From positions 1 through 64,000 of the forward strand of contig NZ_JAQURE010000001.1 in the NCBI RefSeq assembly GCF_028715765.1: DNA of 64,000 nt, read 5' to 3'. Origin of the DNA: Rhodoferax sp. (GTDB lineage Bacteria > Pseudomonadota > Gammaproteobacteria > Burkholderiales > Burkholderiaceae_C). The translations under genes were made by a program, and so were the position numbers. Below are positions 9,642-19,190 of the stretch, one piece after another; positions within the stretch are counted from its first letter, which is position 1; every line of letters begins with the position of its first letter. The notes below the pieces were generated by a model, which was given only the letters and a program-made list of their open reading frames with translations, was not told the origin of the DNA and did not search any database.

Positions 9642-10835
9642 TCAGCAAAAAGCCTGGATGCCGGTTTGCGCCCGGCCCAAAATCAGTGCATGAATGTCGT
9701 GTGTGCCTTCATAGGTGTTGACCACTTCCAGGTTGACCAAATGGCGCGCCACGCCAAACTCGTCGCTGATGCCGTTGCCGCCCATCATGTCGCGCGCAAG
9801 GCGTGCCACGTCCAGCGCTTTGCCGCAGCTGTTGCGCTTCAAAATTGACGTGATCTCAACTGCGGCAGTGCCTTCGTCTTTCATGCGCCCCAGGCGCAGG
9901 CAGCCTTGCAAGCCCAGTGCAATCTCGGTTTGCATGTCGGCCAGCTTCTTTTGAATGAGCTGGTTGGCGGCCAGCGGGCGGCCAAACTGGTGGCGGTCCA
10001 GCACATATTGGCGCGCACGCAGCCAGCAGTCTTCAGCCGCACCCAACGCGCCCCAGGCAATGCCAAAACGGGCCGAGTCCAGGCAAGTGAACGGGCCTTT
10101 GAGGCCGCGCACCTCGGGGAAAGCGTTTTCTTCAGGGCAAAACACACCGTCCATGACAATCTGGCCGGTGATGCTGGCACGCAGGCCCACCTTGCCGTGA
10201 ATGGCTGGGGCGCTCAAGCCGGGCGCACCTTTGTCCAGCACAAAGCCGCGAATGGGGCCCACAGTGCCCGCTTCAGTCACCTCTTTGGCCCAGACCACAA
10301 ACACATCCGCAATGGGGCTGTTTGAAATCCACATCTTGTTGCCGGTGAGCTTGTAGCCACCAGGCACTTTCACCGCGCGGCTGAGCATGCTGGCGGGGTC
10401 AGAGCCGTGATTGGGCTCGGTCAGTCCAAAGCAGCCAATCCACTCGCCACTGGCCAGCCGGGGCAAGTATTTTTGCTTGGTGGCCTCAACGCCGAATTCA
10501 TAAATAGGCAGCATCACCAGCGAGCTTTGCACGCTCATCATGCTGCGGTAGCCGCTGTCGACTCGCTCCACCTCACGGGCAATCAGGCCGTAAGCGACAT
10601 AGTTCAGGCCTGGGCCACCATAGGTCTCTGGAATGGTGGGGCCCAGCAGACCCAGCGCACCCATTTCACGAAAGATACCGGGGTCGGTTTGCTCGTTGCG
10701 AAACGCCTGCACCACCCTCGGCTGCAGCTTGCTCTGGCAATAGGCTGCGGCAGCGTCTTGCACCATGCGTTCGTCGTCGCTGAGTTGTTGCGCCAGCAAG
10801 AATGGGTCTTGCCAGTTGAAAGAGGCATGCGCCAT
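9642..10835 (-). CDS. gcdH: acyl-CoA dehydrogenase, glutaryl-CoA dehydrogenase-like
   Basis: [66 protein letters not shown]-term [24 protein letters not shown]. Confidence 0.85.
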   Translation of the reverse strand: MAHASFNWQDPFLLAQQLSDDERMVQDAAAAYCQSKLQPRVVQAFRNEQTDPGIFREMGALGLLGPTIPETYGGPGLNYVAYGLIAREVERVDSGYRSMMSVQSSLVMLPIYEFGVEATKQKYLPRLASGEWIGCFGLTEPNHGSDPASMLSRAVKVPGGYKLTGNKMWISNSPIADVFVVWAKEVTEAGTVGPIRGFVLDKGAPGLSAPAIHGKVGLRASITGQIVMDGVFCPEENAFPEVRGLKGPFTCLDSARFGIAWGALGAAEDCWLRARQYVLDRHQFGRPLAANQLIQKKLADMQTEIALGLQGCLRLGRMKDEGTAAVEITSILKRNSCGKALDVARLARDMMGGNGISDEFGVARHLVNLEVVNTYEGTHDIHALILGRAQTGIQAFC

Positions 10836-10975
10836 GGGAGTCTCCTGAAAATGATGGCATCAAAATCTGCATGGTAGCGCGGCAAGACTGCCCGTTAAAT
10901 TGCCAGAGTGGGCAGAAAGCTGCGCCAAAATGGGTCATGACGAGCTGATAATGAAGTTCAAGCGCACATTTACCT

Positions 10976-13141
10976 ATGCCAGATCGACAGAGTCAAACAC
11001 CCACTCCCCCCGCCCACTCCACCCGGCGCTTGCGCTGGCTGGTGGTGCTGGGGCTGGTGGGTGTCAATGTGTTGCTCTTCGCCATGTCTTCCTATTTGCT
11101 ATGGCGCAGTCAGCAGCAGCATGAAAAGCGCGCCGAAACCCTGACGCAAAACGTGACCAAGGCGGTGGAACTCAACGTGGTCAAAACCGTGGCTGCGGTT
11201 GATTTGGCGCTGCAAGCGGTGGTGGATGGGCTTGAAGCACAGCTGGCTCACGGCGGCATTCAACCTGATGCAACTCAAAAACTGTTGGCCACCTATGAGG
11301 GGCGCGTGCCCGCCATTGAAGCCATTCGCGTGTCTCGCTTCGATGGCTTGGTGATTTATGGTCGTGGCCTTGTCCCTGCCGAGCAAGCCAGCTGGGCCGA
11401 CCGAGATGAATTCAAGCTGCTCCAAAGCCAGCCCCACAGCGGCCTGCAAATCACAGAAGCGCGCATCGGCAAGGTGGCCAAGCGTGCCATTATTGATGCA
11501 CATGGCACCATCACCAAAGTCAACCAAGCCTGGCTCAAATTTGCCACCGACAACGGCGCTACCCAGTGGGACAGCATCCAGCCAGGCGCCAATTATTTTG
11601 AGGTGTGTGTGGGTGCCTCCACGTCCACAGCGGGTGATGATGCAGCCAAGGTCTTGCAAGGCATTCAAGCCGTGATGAACGGACAGTTGCCTGAGTTCAC
11701 CTTGGAATACCCGTGCCATTCGCCGCATGTGCAGCGTTGGTATGTGATGCGGGCGGTCAACCTGGCAGGCAGCCACAAAGGCGCCGTGCTGCTGCACCAG
11801 GATGTGACGCAACGCCACCGCGCTGAAGACTTGCTCAAAGCCAGCGAGGAGCGGTTTCACCTGATGTTTGACACCGCCATCGACGCCATGATCCTGACCG
11901 CACCTGATGGGCGAATATTTGCAGCCAACAGCACCGCCTGCACCTTGCTGCAGCGCACCGAAGAAGAAATTCAGGCGGTGGGTCGCAACGGCGTGGTGGA
12001 CACCACCGCCCCCGCGCTTGAGCCAGCACTGCAAACCCGTTTGCATGACGGACGGATTGCCTGTGAACTGACCTTTGTGCGCAAAGATGGCACACGTTTT
12101 CTCTGTGACGTGTCAAGCACGCTTTACAACGACAGCACGGGCCAACGCATGAGCAGCGTGGTGTTCAGAGACATCACTGAGCGCAAACGCATTGAAGCCG
12201 CACTGCGCGAAAGCGAAGCACGCATGGCTGCGGTGTTCAAGGCCAGCCCCTTGGGCATTGCCATCAGCCGCTTGGATGACGGCACGGTGATGGACATCAA
12301 TGATGCCTGCGCCAGGCTGTTTGGCTTTGAGCGCGAAGAAATCATTGGTCGCAAGGCGGTGGCCGACTTGGCACTCTACCGCCAGCCAGCACAACGCGAC
12401 GAGCTGGTGCGCCTACTGCGTGAGCACGCCACGTTCCAGGGGGTTGAGGTTCATTACAAAACCCATGCCGACCAAGACCTGGTGGTAGAAGTGTCTGCCC
12501 GCTTGATTGAAATCAACCAACAACCCTGTGTGCTGGCTGTGATGCTGGATGTGACCGAGAAAAAACGCGAGCAAGACCTGATTCATGCGTTTGCTTTTCA
12601 TGATGCGCTCACTCAATTGCCTAACCGGCGGCTGCTCACAGACCGGCTCAAGCAAGCCATTTTCAACACCAAGCGCCACGAACGCGTGGGCGCTTTGATG
12701 TACCTGGACCTTGACAACTTCAAACCCCTGAACGACACCCATGGCCACGAGGTAGGCGACCTGCTGCTGCAGGAGGTGGCACAACGGCTGACCCGCTGTG
12801 TGCGAGAAATTGACACCGTGGCGCGCGTGGGTGGGGATGAATTTGTGGTGTTGCTCAGTGACCTGGCCCCCAGCCGTGCCGAAGCGCATGAGCTTGCACG
12901 TGCAGTGGCCGAAAAAATTCTGACCGCTGTAGCCGCACCCTACCAGCTGATTGTGGGGGAAAGTGCCGATGTTGCCACCGTCACCCACCACTGCAGTGTC
13001 AGCGTGGGGGTGGCGCTTTTCGCAGGGGATGCCAGCAGCCACACCGACATTCTGAACTGGGCTGATGCCGCCATGTACCAAGCCAAACACGCTGGCCGCA
13101 ACACGGTACGGTTTCACAGCTTAGGGCTTGTAAAGCCCTGA
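10976..13141 (+). CDS. multi-PAS diguanylate cyclase (GGDEF) with N-terminal membrane/sensor region
   Basis: N-terminal TM helix, PAS repeats, HDALTQLPNRRLLTDRL and RVGGDEFVVLLSDL (GGDEF); no EAL domain before the stop. Confidence 0.92.
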   Translation: MPDRQSQTPTPPAHSTRRLRWLVVLGLVGVNVLLFAMSSYLLWRSQQQHEKRAETLTQNVTKAVELNVVKTVAAVDLALQAVVDGLEAQLAHGGIQPDATQKLLATYEGRVPAIEAIRVSRFDGLVIYGRGLVPAEQASWADRDEFKLLQSQPHSGLQITEARIGKVAKRAIIDAHGTITKVNQAWLKFATDNGATQWDSIQPGANYFEVCVGASTSTAGDDAAKVLQGIQAVMNGQLPEFTLEYPCHSPHVQRWYVMRAVNLAGSHKGAVLLHQDVTQRHRAEDLLKASEERFHLMFDTAIDAMILTAPDGRIFAANSTACTLLQRTEEEIQAVGRNGVVDTTAPALEPALQTRLHDGRIACELTFVRKDGTRFLCDVSSTLYNDSTGQRMSSVVFRDITERKRIEAALRESEARMAAVFKASPLGIAISRLDDGTVMDINDACARLFGFEREEIIGRKAVADLALYRQPAQRDELVRLLREHATFQGVEVHYKTHADQDLVVEVSARLIEINQQPCVLAVMLDVTEKKREQDLIHAFAFHDALTQLPNRRLLTDRLKQAIFNTKRHERVGALMYLDLDNFKPLNDTHGHEVGDLLLQEVAQRLTRCVREIDTVARVGGDEFVVLLSDLAPSRAEAHELARAVAEKILTAVAAPYQLIVGESADVATVTHHCSVSVGVALFAGDASSHTDILNWADAAMYQAKHAGRNTVRFHSLGLVKP
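13123..13139. repeat. AGGGCTT-GTA-AAGCCCT palindrome at the GGDEF gene stop; shares 13-mer AGGGCTTGTAAAG with element B ends
   Basis: Direct sequence match to 51319-51331 and the inverse of 51468-51480. Confidence 0.6.
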
Positions 13142-13166
13142 ACGGCAGCCACGCCATCGAGCCGAC

Positions 13167-13607
13167 TCAATGGTCGCGCACCACCAGCACGGGCAGCTTG
13201 GTGTGCGACAGCACGGCTTGCGCCACACTGCCCAACACCAGTTTTTCAAGTGCATTGCGGCCATGCGAGCCCATCACAATCAAATCGGTTTGCAATGACA
13301 CCCCCGCCTCCACAATGCCGCGCCAGGCGGTGTGGGCTTCGATGATGGACGAGTCTGCCACCACACCGGCTACCAAAAAGGCTTCTTTGGCCTGGTGAAT
13401 GGCGTGGTTGGCCTCGGCCATGGCGGCACTCAGGTACTCGGCCTGCCCATAGGCAAAGTCAGTGCCCACGCCGGTGAAGGGATAGGGGTCAATCACGTAA
13501 ATCACGGTCACACGGCTGGCAAAGGCTTTGGCCAGACCAATGGCCTTGTCGACCGCCAACTGGGCGGTGGCTGAACCGTCTACGGGAACCAAAATATGTT
13601 CAAACAT
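13167..13607 (-). CDS. universal stress protein (UspA family)
   Basis: MFEHILVPVDGSATAQLAVDKAI ... IVMGSHGRNALEKLVLGSVAQAVLSHTKLPVLVVRD. Confidence 0.95.
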   Translation of the reverse strand: MFEHILVPVDGSATAQLAVDKAIGLAKAFASRVTVIYVIDPYPFTGVGTDFAYGQAEYLSAAMAEANHAIHQAKEAFLVAGVVADSSIIEAHTAWRGIVEAGVSLQTDLIVMGSHGRNALEKLVLGSVAQAVLSHTKLPVLVVRDH

Positions 13608-13643
13608 GGTTTTCTCCTGATCAAAGTTGTGAATGATTCAAAT

Positions 13644-13660
13644 TGTGAGCCAAGCTCACA
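13644..13660. promoter_or_regulatory. palindromic operator candidate TGTGAGC-CAA-GCTCACA upstream of usp
   Basis: Perfect 7 bp arms, about 37 bp upstream of the usp start. Confidence 0.4.
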
Positions 13661-13685
13661 TGGCTGTGTCAAAAATTCAGCACTT

Positions 13686-14447
13686 TCATGCCCCATCATC
13701 TTGGAACCCGCCCGCTCTGAGCGTGATCACCAAGGTGTCCCGAAAGCAGGTTTGCAGGTCGGTATGCGTGGACAACAAGGGCTGGATGGGCGTGGACTCG
13801 TGAATGACGCGGGCATCGTCAAGCAGCAGCACAGACCACCGCTCAAGCAAGGTAAAGCGCTGCCCGTGGGCGCCATCCGCAGCAAACACCCGGGTTTCGC
13901 CGCCTTTGATGCCTTGGCGGTTGACCATGAACACGGCCACCAGATCCACACCGTCGCGGTGCGCGCCCTCTGGCGTGGGGCGGCCAATGCCGTCGGTGGT
14001 GTCAATGCGAAACTGGTGCGCTTCTACAAACCAAGGCTGCTGCCCTTTGAGCGCCGAACACACCGCCCCCGCCCACACCAGCAATTGCTGCCAAACGGGT
14101 TGCGCCGCCACGGCTTGCAGCACCGGCTCAAACCAGCGCTGCATGCCGCCATGCAGCGCGTTGTATTCAAGCGGCTGCCAGTGCGCACGGTGTGGCACAG
14201 CTTGCAACTTCCCTTGCGCCAGTACGTAACTGGCATGGCGGCGGCGGCGGTAATGACCTCCATCTTTCAAATAGCGGTCAGGCGGCAGGTCTGCCCAACT
14301 TTGACTTAAATTTTGCAAGTCTTGCGCGGTGCAGCCAGTCAAGGTCTGCACACTGGCAGCGTCCAACACAGCAAAGCCTTGCTGCTGCAAGGTAGAGGTA
14401 CAGGCTGCAGGTTCCACCACCGGGGGCATAGAGATAAAGGCATTCAT
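13686..14447 (-). CDS. 2OG-Fe dioxygenase family protein
   Basis: EGAHRDGVDLVAVFMVNRQGIKGGETRVFAADG ... LLLDDARVIHESTPI (Fe/2OG-like HxD...H pattern). Confidence 0.75.
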   Translation of the reverse strand: MNAFISMPPVVEPAACTSTLQQQGFAVLDAASVQTLTGCTAQDLQNLSQSWADLPPDRYLKDGGHYRRRRHASYVLAQGKLQAVPHRAHWQPLEYNALHGGMQRWFEPVLQAVAAQPVWQQLLVWAGAVCSALKGQQPWFVEAHQFRIDTTDGIGRPTPEGAHRDGVDLVAVFMVNRQGIKGGETRVFAADGAHGQRFTLLERWSVLLLDDARVIHESTPIQPLLSTHTDLQTCFRDTLVITLRAGGFQDDGA

Positions 14448-14489
14448 ACCCCAACTTTAGCGCCTGCGGCTGCGGTTTGATGCCGGGTG

Positions 14490-16115
14490 TTAAATATCTT
14501 CTGGCACCATTTTGATGGCACCGCACGGGCATTCCGAGACGCAAATGCCACAGCCCTTGCAGTAGTCGTAATTGAACTCAAACCCCTTGCCGGGACCGAG
14601 CTTGATGACCGCGTTGTCCGGGCACACGCCGTAGCAGTTGTCGCACTCAAAACAGTTGCCACACGACAGGCAGCGGCGCGCTTCAAACAAGGCATTGGTC
14701 TCGTCCAGCCCGCCCTGCACTTCTTCAAACGTGCTCTGGCGACGGATGATGTCGAGCACCGGGCGCACGGTTTTGGGTGCGTCGCTGTAATACCAGGTGT
14801 TGAGCTTCTCGAACCCGGCCACTTCACTCTGGGGTGGCGGCGTATAGACCGTGCCATGCAGCCAGGCATCGATGTTGCGCGCAGCCTTCTTGCCGTGGCC
14901 AATACCGACCGTGATGTTGCGCTCGGCAGGCACCATGTCGCCACCGGCAAAAATGCCGGCGTGGCCTGTCATCATCTGCGTGTTGACCTGCACCACGCCG
15001 TCTTGCACCACCAAACCTGGCACACCCTCAATCAGCGACAAGTCCACGTCTTGCCCCAGCGCCAGCACCACCGAGTCGGCTTCCAGCGTTTCAAACTCGC
15101 CCGTGGGTTGCGGAAAGCCCTGGTCGTCCAACGCCATTTTCTCGACCGTGATGGACGATTCGCCCGCTTGTTTGATGGTTGACAGCCACTTGACCAGCAC
15201 GCCCTCTTGCAGCGCTTCTTCGAGCTCAAAGTCGTGCGCGGGCATTTTTTCGCGGTTGCGCCGGTAAACAATGATGGCCTCTGTGGCACCCAGCCTTTTG
15301 GCCGTGCGCGCCACGTCAATGGCCGTGTTGCCGCCACCGTACACCACCACTTTGCGACCCAGCAGCGGTTTGTCCGCGCCTTCCATGGAGCGCAACACCG
15401 ACACCGCGTCAAGCACGTGCGCCGAGTCACCCGCCGGAATGTAGGCGCGCTTGGCAATGTGCGCGCCCACGGCCAGAAACACGGCATCAAACCCGCCCTG
15501 CTGCTTGGTTTCGAGCACGTTGCTGACCTTGGTGTTGTACTTGATCTGCACGCCCAGCTCGACAATCCGCTGCACCTCGGCGTCGATCACGTTGCGCGGC
15601 AAGCGGTATTGCGGAATGCCAAAGCGCATCATGCCGCCGGGCAAGGGGCCGGCCTCAACAATGGTGACGCTGTGACCCAGCATGGCCAAGTGGTAGGCGG
15701 CGGACAAACCCGATGGCCCAGCACCCACCACCAGCACTTTTTTACCGCTTTGGTTGGTGGGTGGCACAAACTTCCAGCCCTGGGCAATGGCTTGGTCACC
15801 CAAAAAGTGCTCCACTGAATTGATGCCCACCGCCGAATCCAGTTGCCCCCGGTTGCACGCGCCTTCGCAGGTGTGGTAGCAGGCGCGCCCCATGATGGCG
15901 GGAAACGGGTTTTCTTCGACCAGTTTGCGCCAAGCGCCTTCGTAGTTGCCAGATTCAGCCAAAAACAACCAGGCCTGGATGTTTTCACCCGCTGGACACT
16001 GGTGGTTACAGGGCGGCTTGCGGCTCAAGTACACCGGCCGGTTGGTGCGCCAGGAACCGGTGTGGTTAGCCAGCGAGGTGCCAACGTCGAGCGTGATGGC
16101 AAAAGGTTTTTCCAT
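14490..16115 (-). CDS. FAD/NAD(P)-binding GltD-like subunit with C-terminal 2x[4Fe-4S] ferredoxin domain
   Basis: CNHQCPAGENIQAWL, VLVVGAGPSGLSAAYHLAMLG, VVVYGGGNTAIDVARTAKRLGA, CLSCGNCFECDNCYGVCP and CKGCGICVSECP. Confidence 0.9.
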   Translation of the reverse strand: MEKPFAITLDVGTSLANHTGSWRTNRPVYLSRKPPCNHQCPAGENIQAWLFLAESGNYEGAWRKLVEENPFPAIMGRACYHTCEGACNRGQLDSAVGINSVEHFLGDQAIAQGWKFVPPTNQSGKKVLVVGAGPSGLSAAYHLAMLGHSVTIVEAGPLPGGMMRFGIPQYRLPRNVIDAEVQRIVELGVQIKYNTKVSNVLETKQQGGFDAVFLAVGAHIAKRAYIPAGDSAHVLDAVSVLRSMEGADKPLLGRKVVVYGGGNTAIDVARTAKRLGATEAIIVYRRNREKMPAHDFELEEALQEGVLVKWLSTIKQAGESSITVEKMALDDQGFPQPTGEFETLEADSVVLALGQDVDLSLIEGVPGLVVQDGVVQVNTQMMTGHAGIFAGGDMVPAERNITVGIGHGKKAARNIDAWLHGTVYTPPPQSEVAGFEKLNTWYYSDAPKTVRPVLDIIRRQSTFEEVQGGLDETNALFEARRCLSCGNCFECDNCYGVCPDNAVIKLGPGKGFEFNYDYCKGCGICVSECPCGAIKMVPEDI

Positions 16116-16132
16116 GATCTTTCCTCAACTGA

Positions 16133-17122
16133 TTAATCGAGCAGGCCAAAGCGGCGGATATTGCGGTCAGCGCGCGCTTGCAGGCGTGCAATGGTGGCCA
16201 CGTCCGGGTGTTTGCCAAACAGGTGGGCAAAGCGCTTTTGGGGTCGCAGGTAATCTTCAATCGGTATCTGGTGGCGAATTTTGCGCACCCCCGTCACTTC
16301 ACCCGCCTCGGCTTCAAACACCGGAAACATGCCGCTTTCAACTGCCAGCCTGGACAGCTTGATGGTGTCTTGCGAGGCCGCTCCCCAGCCCAGCGGGCAT
16401 GGCACAAAAATGTGGATGTAGCGCGCGCCGTGAATCGACATGGCCTTGGTGACCTTGCGCTCCAGGTCACGCAAATCGGCCACCGTGGCCGTGGCCACGT
16501 AAGGAATCTCGTGCGCCATGGCGATCAGCGGTACGTTTTTGCCTTGGCCAAAGTCATTGCCTGGGTGCTCGCCCACAGGCATGGTGGTGGCGGTGCGCGC
16601 CGCCGGTGGCGTGGCGCTGGAGCGCTGCACGCCGGTGTTCATGTAAGCCTCGTTGTCGTAGCAGATGTAGAGCACATCGTCGTTGCGCTCAAACATGCCG
16701 CTGAGGCAGCCAAAGCCGATGTCGGTGGTGCCACCGTCGCCGCCTTGTGCGACCACGCGCACCTCGCTGCGGCCTTTGGCTTTCATGGCCGCGGCAATGC
16801 CGGTGGCCACTGCGGCGGCGTTGCCAAACAGCGAGTGCACCCAGGGCATTTGCCACGAAGTTTCAGGGTACGGCGTGGAAAACACCTCCAGACAACCGGT
16901 GGCGTTGGCGGCGATCAACTGGCCGTTGGTGGCGGCCATGGCGGCATCAATGGCGTAGCGTGCACCCAGTGCCTCGCCACAGCCCTGGCACGCACGGTGA
17001 CCCGAGTTGAGTGAATTGCGCCGCTGCGGCCCGGCCTGCACGCTGCGCTGCTCCGGCGCCAGCAGGCGGTTGCCTACGGTGAAGGTGCCGGTCTGGTAAA
17101 ACTTGACAGTTGCTTGTTCCAT
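16133..17122 (-). CDS. 2-oxoacid:acceptor oxidoreductase beta subunit (TPP-binding)
   Basis: GHRACQGCGEALGARYAIDAAM, VVAQGGDGGTTDIGFGCLSGM, ICYDNEAYMNTGVQRSSATP. Confidence 0.92.
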   Translation of the reverse strand: MEQATVKFYQTGTFTVGNRLLAPEQRSVQAGPQRRNSLNSGHRACQGCGEALGARYAIDAAMAATNGQLIAANATGCLEVFSTPYPETSWQMPWVHSLFGNAAAVATGIAAAMKAKGRSEVRVVAQGGDGGTTDIGFGCLSGMFERNDDVLYICYDNEAYMNTGVQRSSATPPAARTATTMPVGEHPGNDFGQGKNVPLIAMAHEIPYVATATVADLRDLERKVTKAMSIHGARYIHIFVPCPLGWGAASQDTIKLSRLAVESGMFPVFEAEAGEVTGVRKIRHQIPIEDYLRPQKRFAHLFGKHPDVATIARLQARADRNIRRFGLLD

Positions 17123-17133
17123 TTTTTATCTCC

Positions 17134-18387
17134 TCAGACTGACCCAGCAGCCACCGTGCCAATGTCGCGCAACACCCCTTCAGCCACTGGGCCAGAGCGA
17201 CGTTTGATTTTTTCGCGCTCCAGCACACGGTTGACAATGTCCCAGTCCAAATCCAAAAATGTGAGCAGGTCAAGCTTGTCGGTAAAGGACTGCAGCAACA
17301 ATTTATGCACAGCATCCTGGGTGATGGCGCGCCCGCCCAAGCCCGCCACCACGGTGTACACCGGTTGTGGGCGGTTGCGCACGGCGCTGCGCACGTCGCG
17401 CGACACAATGCCGCCAATGCCCACGGCAAAGCACTTTTCAATCACCACAATGCGTTCGGCACGCACCGTGGCATCGCGAATGGCAGAAATCGGGAACGGC
17501 CGGTACGAAGTAATGCCCAGCACGCCCACTTTGTGCCCCTCAGAACGCAGCCCATCGACCGTGTCCTTGATGGTGCCCAACACGGAACCCAGCGCAATGA
17601 CGATGGTGTCGGCGTCTTCGGTCAGGTAGGTCTTGATCAATCCGCCTGAATCACGGCCGAATTGCGCTTTGAATTCTGTAGCAATCTGCGGAATCAGATC
17701 AAGCGCTTGCATCTGCTTGGCGTGGGCCAGATAACGCACTTCGGTGAACGCCTCGGGGCCGACCATGGCACCAATGGTGACCGGGTCGTTGGGGTCAAGC
17801 ACCTGGCGCGGCTCGTAGGGCGGCAAGAATTTGTCCACCTGCTCCTGGCTGGGCATGTCGACGCGCTCGTAGGCGTGCGTCAGGATGAAGCCGTCCATGC
17901 ACACCATCACCGGCAGCGACAACTCTTCGGCTATTTTGAAGGCCTGAATGTGCAGGTCAAGTGCTTCCTGGTTGGTTTCGGCAAACAGTTGCAGCCAACC
18001 GGCGTCGCGCATGCTCATGCTGTCGGTGTGGTCGTTCCAGATGTTGATGGGCGCACCAATAGCACGGTTGGCCACCGTCATCACAATCGGCAAGCCCAGG
18101 CCAGACGCGTTATAGACCGCTTCAGCCATGAACAGCAGGCCCTGGCTGGCGGTGGCGGTGTATGAGCGCGCACCCGCGGCTGATGACCCAATGGCTACGC
18201 TCAAAGCGGCAAATTCAGACTCAACATTGATGAATTCGCACGGCTTCAACTCGCCCGACTTCACCATCTCGCCCAAGCCCTCCACGATGTGGGTTTGCGG
18301 GGAAATGGGGTAGGCGCAAATCACTTCGGGGCGGCTCAGCGCCACGGCACGGGCTACGGCGTGCGAGCCTTCGCATTGTTCAAGCAT
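17134..18387 (-). CDS. 2-oxoacid:acceptor oxidoreductase alpha subunit
   Basis: VICAYPISPQTHIVEGLGEMVKSGEL, ESEFAALSVAIGSSAAGARSYTATASQGLLFMAEAVYNASG. Confidence 0.92.
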   Translation of the reverse strand: MLEQCEGSHAVARAVALSRPEVICAYPISPQTHIVEGLGEMVKSGELKPCEFINVESEFAALSVAIGSSAAGARSYTATASQGLLFMAEAVYNASGLGLPIVMTVANRAIGAPINIWNDHTDSMSMRDAGWLQLFAETNQEALDLHIQAFKIAEELSLPVMVCMDGFILTHAYERVDMPSQEQVDKFLPPYEPRQVLDPNDPVTIGAMVGPEAFTEVRYLAHAKQMQALDLIPQIATEFKAQFGRDSGGLIKTYLTEDADTIVIALGSVLGTIKDTVDGLRSEGHKVGVLGITSYRPFPISAIRDATVRAERIVVIEKCFAVGIGGIVSRDVRSAVRNRPQPVYTVVAGLGGRAITQDAVHKLLLQSFTDKLDLLTFLDLDWDIVNRVLEREKIKRRSGPVAEGVLRDIGTVAAGSV

Positions 18388-18970
18388 GGTGGGGCTCCTT
18401 CGCTTGGTTCTCTTGTTGCATCACAATTTCATAGGCTTCGCGGGCGGCGGCTTGGTTGCCTTTGGCGACCGCACCAGAAAACTTTTCGCCAATGGCGTGC
18501 AGCACGGCATCCAGAGAAATCAGCCCACCCAAGGCGGCAAATGCACCCAGCAGCGGCACGTTCGGCACCGGTCGGCCCACGTGCTTCATGGCCAGCTCGG
18601 TGGCGGGCACCGTCAACAGATGATCAGCTTTGAAGTCTTTGACAAAGTCTCCCAGACCCATCTCGGCAAAAGTCTTGGTGGTGTTGATCAGGATATAACC
18701 GTCTTTCTTAAGACCACCAAACACGTCCACCTGGTGCAACAGCGTCGGGTCTTGGATGATGATGGCATCGGGCTGCATGATGGGCTCGCGCAGACGAATC
18801 TCTTTGTCGTCCATGCGGCAAAACGCCACCACCGGCGCGCCGGTGCGCTCGGAGCCAAAACTGGGAAAAGCCTGGGCGTGGCGGCCGCCCATGAAAGCCG
18901 CGATGGACATCATCTCGGCACCAGTGACAACGCCCTGGCCACCACGGCCGTGGATACGAACTTGGAACAT
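18380..18970 (-). CDS. 2-oxoacid:acceptor oxidoreductase gamma subunit
   Basis: VRIHGRGGQGVVTGAEMMSIAAFMGGRHAQAFPSFGSERTGAPVVAFCRM. Confidence 0.93.
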   Translation of the reverse strand: MFQVRIHGRGGQGVVTGAEMMSIAAFMGGRHAQAFPSFGSERTGAPVVAFCRMDDKEIRLREPIMQPDAIIIQDPTLLHQVDVFGGLKKDGYILINTTKTFAEMGLGDFVKDFKADHLLTVPATELAMKHVGRPVPNVPLLGAFAALGGLISLDAVLHAIGEKFSGAVAKGNQAAAREAYEIVMQQENQAKEPHHA

Positions 18971-19060
18971 GGAGTCTCCTCTTGGATTGCAGCAGTCCGT
19001 GAGTCAAATACCCATGGCTTTGCAACGGGGCGTATCTTGAACCCGTGCCACAACCCAGTT

Positions 19061-19074
19061 TTGACTTGCGTCAA
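19061..19074. promoter_or_regulatory. FNR/CRP-type palindrome TTGAC-TTGC-GTCAA in the divergent por-like / hemerythrin intergenic region
   Basis: Perfect 5+4+5 palindrome in the 220 bp divergent intergenic region. Confidence 0.55.
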
Positions 19075-19190
19075 ACAAATGGTGCGCTGCTTGGCAGACC
19101 CTGCCACCTCGCACATTCATGACGTGTATCAAAGCCACAGCAGCTGTGTCTGGCTATGCTTCGCGCTTCAAAATTTGAAAGGAAGACTGC

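Noticed and set aside
11099-12046. Long minus-strand ORF (315 aa) opposite the PAS-GGDEF gene
   Set aside because: Composition-driven antisense ORF fully inside a confidently called gene; no recognisable domain.
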